From Acetobacteraceae bacterium (GTDB lineage Bacteria > Pseudomonadota > Alphaproteobacteria > Acetobacterales > Acetobacteraceae), in NCBI GenBank assembly GCA_027489135.1, contig JAIYAI010000131.1, forward strand, positions 1-5,965: DNA of 5,965 nt, in the 5' to 3' direction. This document shows positions 4,860-5,965 of the stretch, piece after piece. Under the pieces are notes generated by a model. The model made no database searches and was not told where the DNA came from. It was given only the letters and a program-made list of their open reading frames with translations. Numbering within the stretch: the stretch's first letter is position 1; each line of letters opens with the position of its first letter. The translations under genes and the position numbers were made by a program.

Positions 4860-5965
4860 ATGCCGCAGGTGCGTCTCGGGACGGCGGGCAATGACCATTT
4901 CGGCTTCAATGGCGCGATCGGCTACGGCATCGACGATACGCTGATCGGCGGCTCCGGCGACGACCTCTACTGGCTGAATGCCCTGCCGGTCACGATCGTC
5001 GAGGACGCCGGTGGCGGCTTCGACAGGGTCGTCTTCAGCGTGCCGACCGACCCGACCTTCAGCACCTTCATCATGCCGGCCGAGGTCGAAGAGGCGGGGT
5101 GGGATCTTTCGCGCGGCCAGATCAACTTCGCCATACAGGGCAGCGCCGTCGATAACATGATCGACGTGCAGGGCCTGATCGAGGGCTTTCTCGGCCCGGC
5201 CCTCGACAAGACGCTGCGCAACGCCGGCTACGGCAACGACGGCAACGACATGCTCCGCGGGGAATGGGGCACCATCCTGCTCGATGGCGGCGGCGGCGAC
5301 GACCTCCTCAAGCTGACCCTGGATTTCCGGGATGGCTGGAACCGACTGGACGCCGTCGTGCAGGGCGGCACGGGCCGGGACACGCTCTACGTCAACACCA
5401 TGTGGTGGGCCGGCAATGGCGTTCATCCTGGTATGCTGCTGCGCCTCGATACACCAGGTGTCGCGCAGTCCATCGGCGCGACGCAGCAGGTTACGCTGGT
5501 GGATGTGGAGAGCATCTGGGTCGAGCGCTCCGATGCCGACACGCTGATCGGCAATGCCCTGTCGAACCTGCTGGTGGGCGGCCTCGGCGCCGACCTCCTG
5601 CAGGGCGGCGGAGGTGCCGATACGCTGCGCGGCGGCAGCACGCCGTTCCAGAATACTATCGAGTACGGCCAGATCAGCGACCTGATGCCGAACCTGGAGA
5701 TCGCTCGCCGCAACACGGACGACTTCAACAGCCTCGGCAACATGGACGGCGCCGATACGCTGGATGGCGGCGCCGGCACCGACGTGATGATTGGCGGCCT
5801 GTTCAGCGACCTCTACATCGTTGACAATTCCCTCGACCAGGTCGTCGAACTGGCCAATGGCGGTGCTGCCGACCTCGTCCAGTCCACCGCGAACTTCGCC
5901 CTGCCCGACCATGTCGAGAACCTCACCCTGCTCGGTACCGCGCAGATCGGCATCGGCAACGGCGC
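4860..5965 (+). CDS. RTX-type calcium-binding repeat protein, 3' end beyond window
   Basis: The frame runs from ATG 4860 to the last base without a stop, 368 codons. GGGAGGA (4848-4854) lies five bases upstream of the ATG. The protein has glycine- and aspartate-rich nonapeptides of the haemolysin type (GGxGxDxLx): IGGSGDDLYW (29-38), DGGGGDDLLKL (142-152), QGGTGRDTLYV (168-178), a tandem pair at 238-259, and DGGAGTDVMIGG (302-313). The end carries SDLYIVDNSLDQVVE (316-330) and VENLTLLGTA (352-361), a module common in large, repetitive RTX proteins. Such repeats bind calcium and fold after export by type I secretion. No Sec signal peptide is seen, which agrees. No enzymatic or adhesive domain is recognisable in the part present, so its function is unknown. 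Codon use is less GC3-restricted than in the neighbours (ACA, CCA, CCT, GTT, ATA occur), suggesting weaker expression or later acquisition. Confidence 0.9.
   Translation, partial: MPQVRLGTAGNDHFGFNGAIGYGIDDTLIGGSGDDLYWLNALPVTIVEDAGGGFDRVVFSVPTDPTFSTFIMPAEVEEAGWDLSRGQINFAIQGSAVDNMIDVQGLIEGFLGPALDKTLRNAGYGNDGNDMLRGEWGTILLDGGGGDDLLKLTLDFRDGWNRLDAVVQGGTGRDTLYVNTMWWAGNGVHPGMLLRLDTPGVAQSIGATQQVTLVDVESIWVERSDADTLIGNALSNLLVGGLGADLLQGGGGADTLRGGSTPFQNTIEYGQISDLMPNLEIARRNTDDFNSLGNMDGADTLDGGAGTDVMIGGLFSDLYIVDNSLDQVVELANGGAADLVQSTANFALPDHVENLTLLGTAQIGIGNG
5571..5636 (+). repeat. tandem RTX nonapeptides
   Basis: Residues 238-259 of the RTX protein hold two consecutive GGxGxDxLx units (GGLGADLLQ and GGGGADTLR) followed by a further GG. 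Two such units in register are the minimum for one calcium-binding beta-roll turn. Isolated units elsewhere in the protein (residues 30, 143, 169, 303) are separated by long non-repeat inserts. Confidence 0.8.

Noticed and set aside
4809..5912. A 367-codon open frame on the minus strand opposite the RTX gene.
   Set aside because: The plus-strand frame has a strong ribosome site and clear RTX repeats. The minus frame has no recognisable motif and mirrors Gly/Asp codons as Ala, Val and Ile codons.

Overview
This is a high-GC window, roughly 70% G+C by eye, with compact genes. It most likely comes from the chromosome of an alphaproteobacterium, and an Acetobacteraceae/Roseomonas-like organism is my best guess. 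The grounds are the alphaproteobacterial type of YajC (short 'SPAYAQ' leader before the membrane segment), a divergent DUF815 ATPase next to yajC, an NDUFAF6-like member of the squalene/phytoene synthase family, and TTGAC-type promoters with CTAG at the -10. The genus is inference.

Layout. Bases 1-1742 hold a leftward run of three genes: an NDUFAF6-like synthase-fold protein, a two-span membrane protein (tentatively DUF3592-like), and the first 29 codons of a small charged protein that leaves the window. Divergent from it, at 1918-2556, is a complete iron superoxide dismutase gene (sodB) with a good promoter candidate and ribosome binding site. A GC-rich hairpin follows, and immediately after it comes a Uma2-family (DUF820) putative nuclease at 2633-3214, whose promoter appears to give a leaderless message. 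It converges on yajC (3254-3619, minus strand) across a short gap with a perfect 8-bp hairpin. yajC is divergent from a DUF815 AAA-type ATPase (3761-4618). After a 241-base intergenic stretch, an RTX-type calcium-binding repeat protein starts at 4860 and stays open to the window end (368 codons seen). It is the only clearly accessory gene here.

How they fit together. From recall, many alphaproteobacteria carry a co-oriented block of yajC, secD, secF, a Mth938/NDUFAF3-like gene and the NDUFAF6-like gene, beside DUF815. Here both ends of that block keep their expected order and orientation, but secD, secF and the Mth938 gene are absent between them and sodB plus the Uma2 gene lie there instead, on the opposite strand. 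That rearrangement is the most informative feature of the window. sodB protects against superoxide, YajC is an accessory of the Sec translocon, and the RTX protein would be expected to leave the cell by a type I secretion system not encoded here.

I see no rRNA, tRNA, CRISPR array, insertion sequence or phage gene. I did not find a convincing undescribed multi-gene system; most of the window is ordinary core genome.
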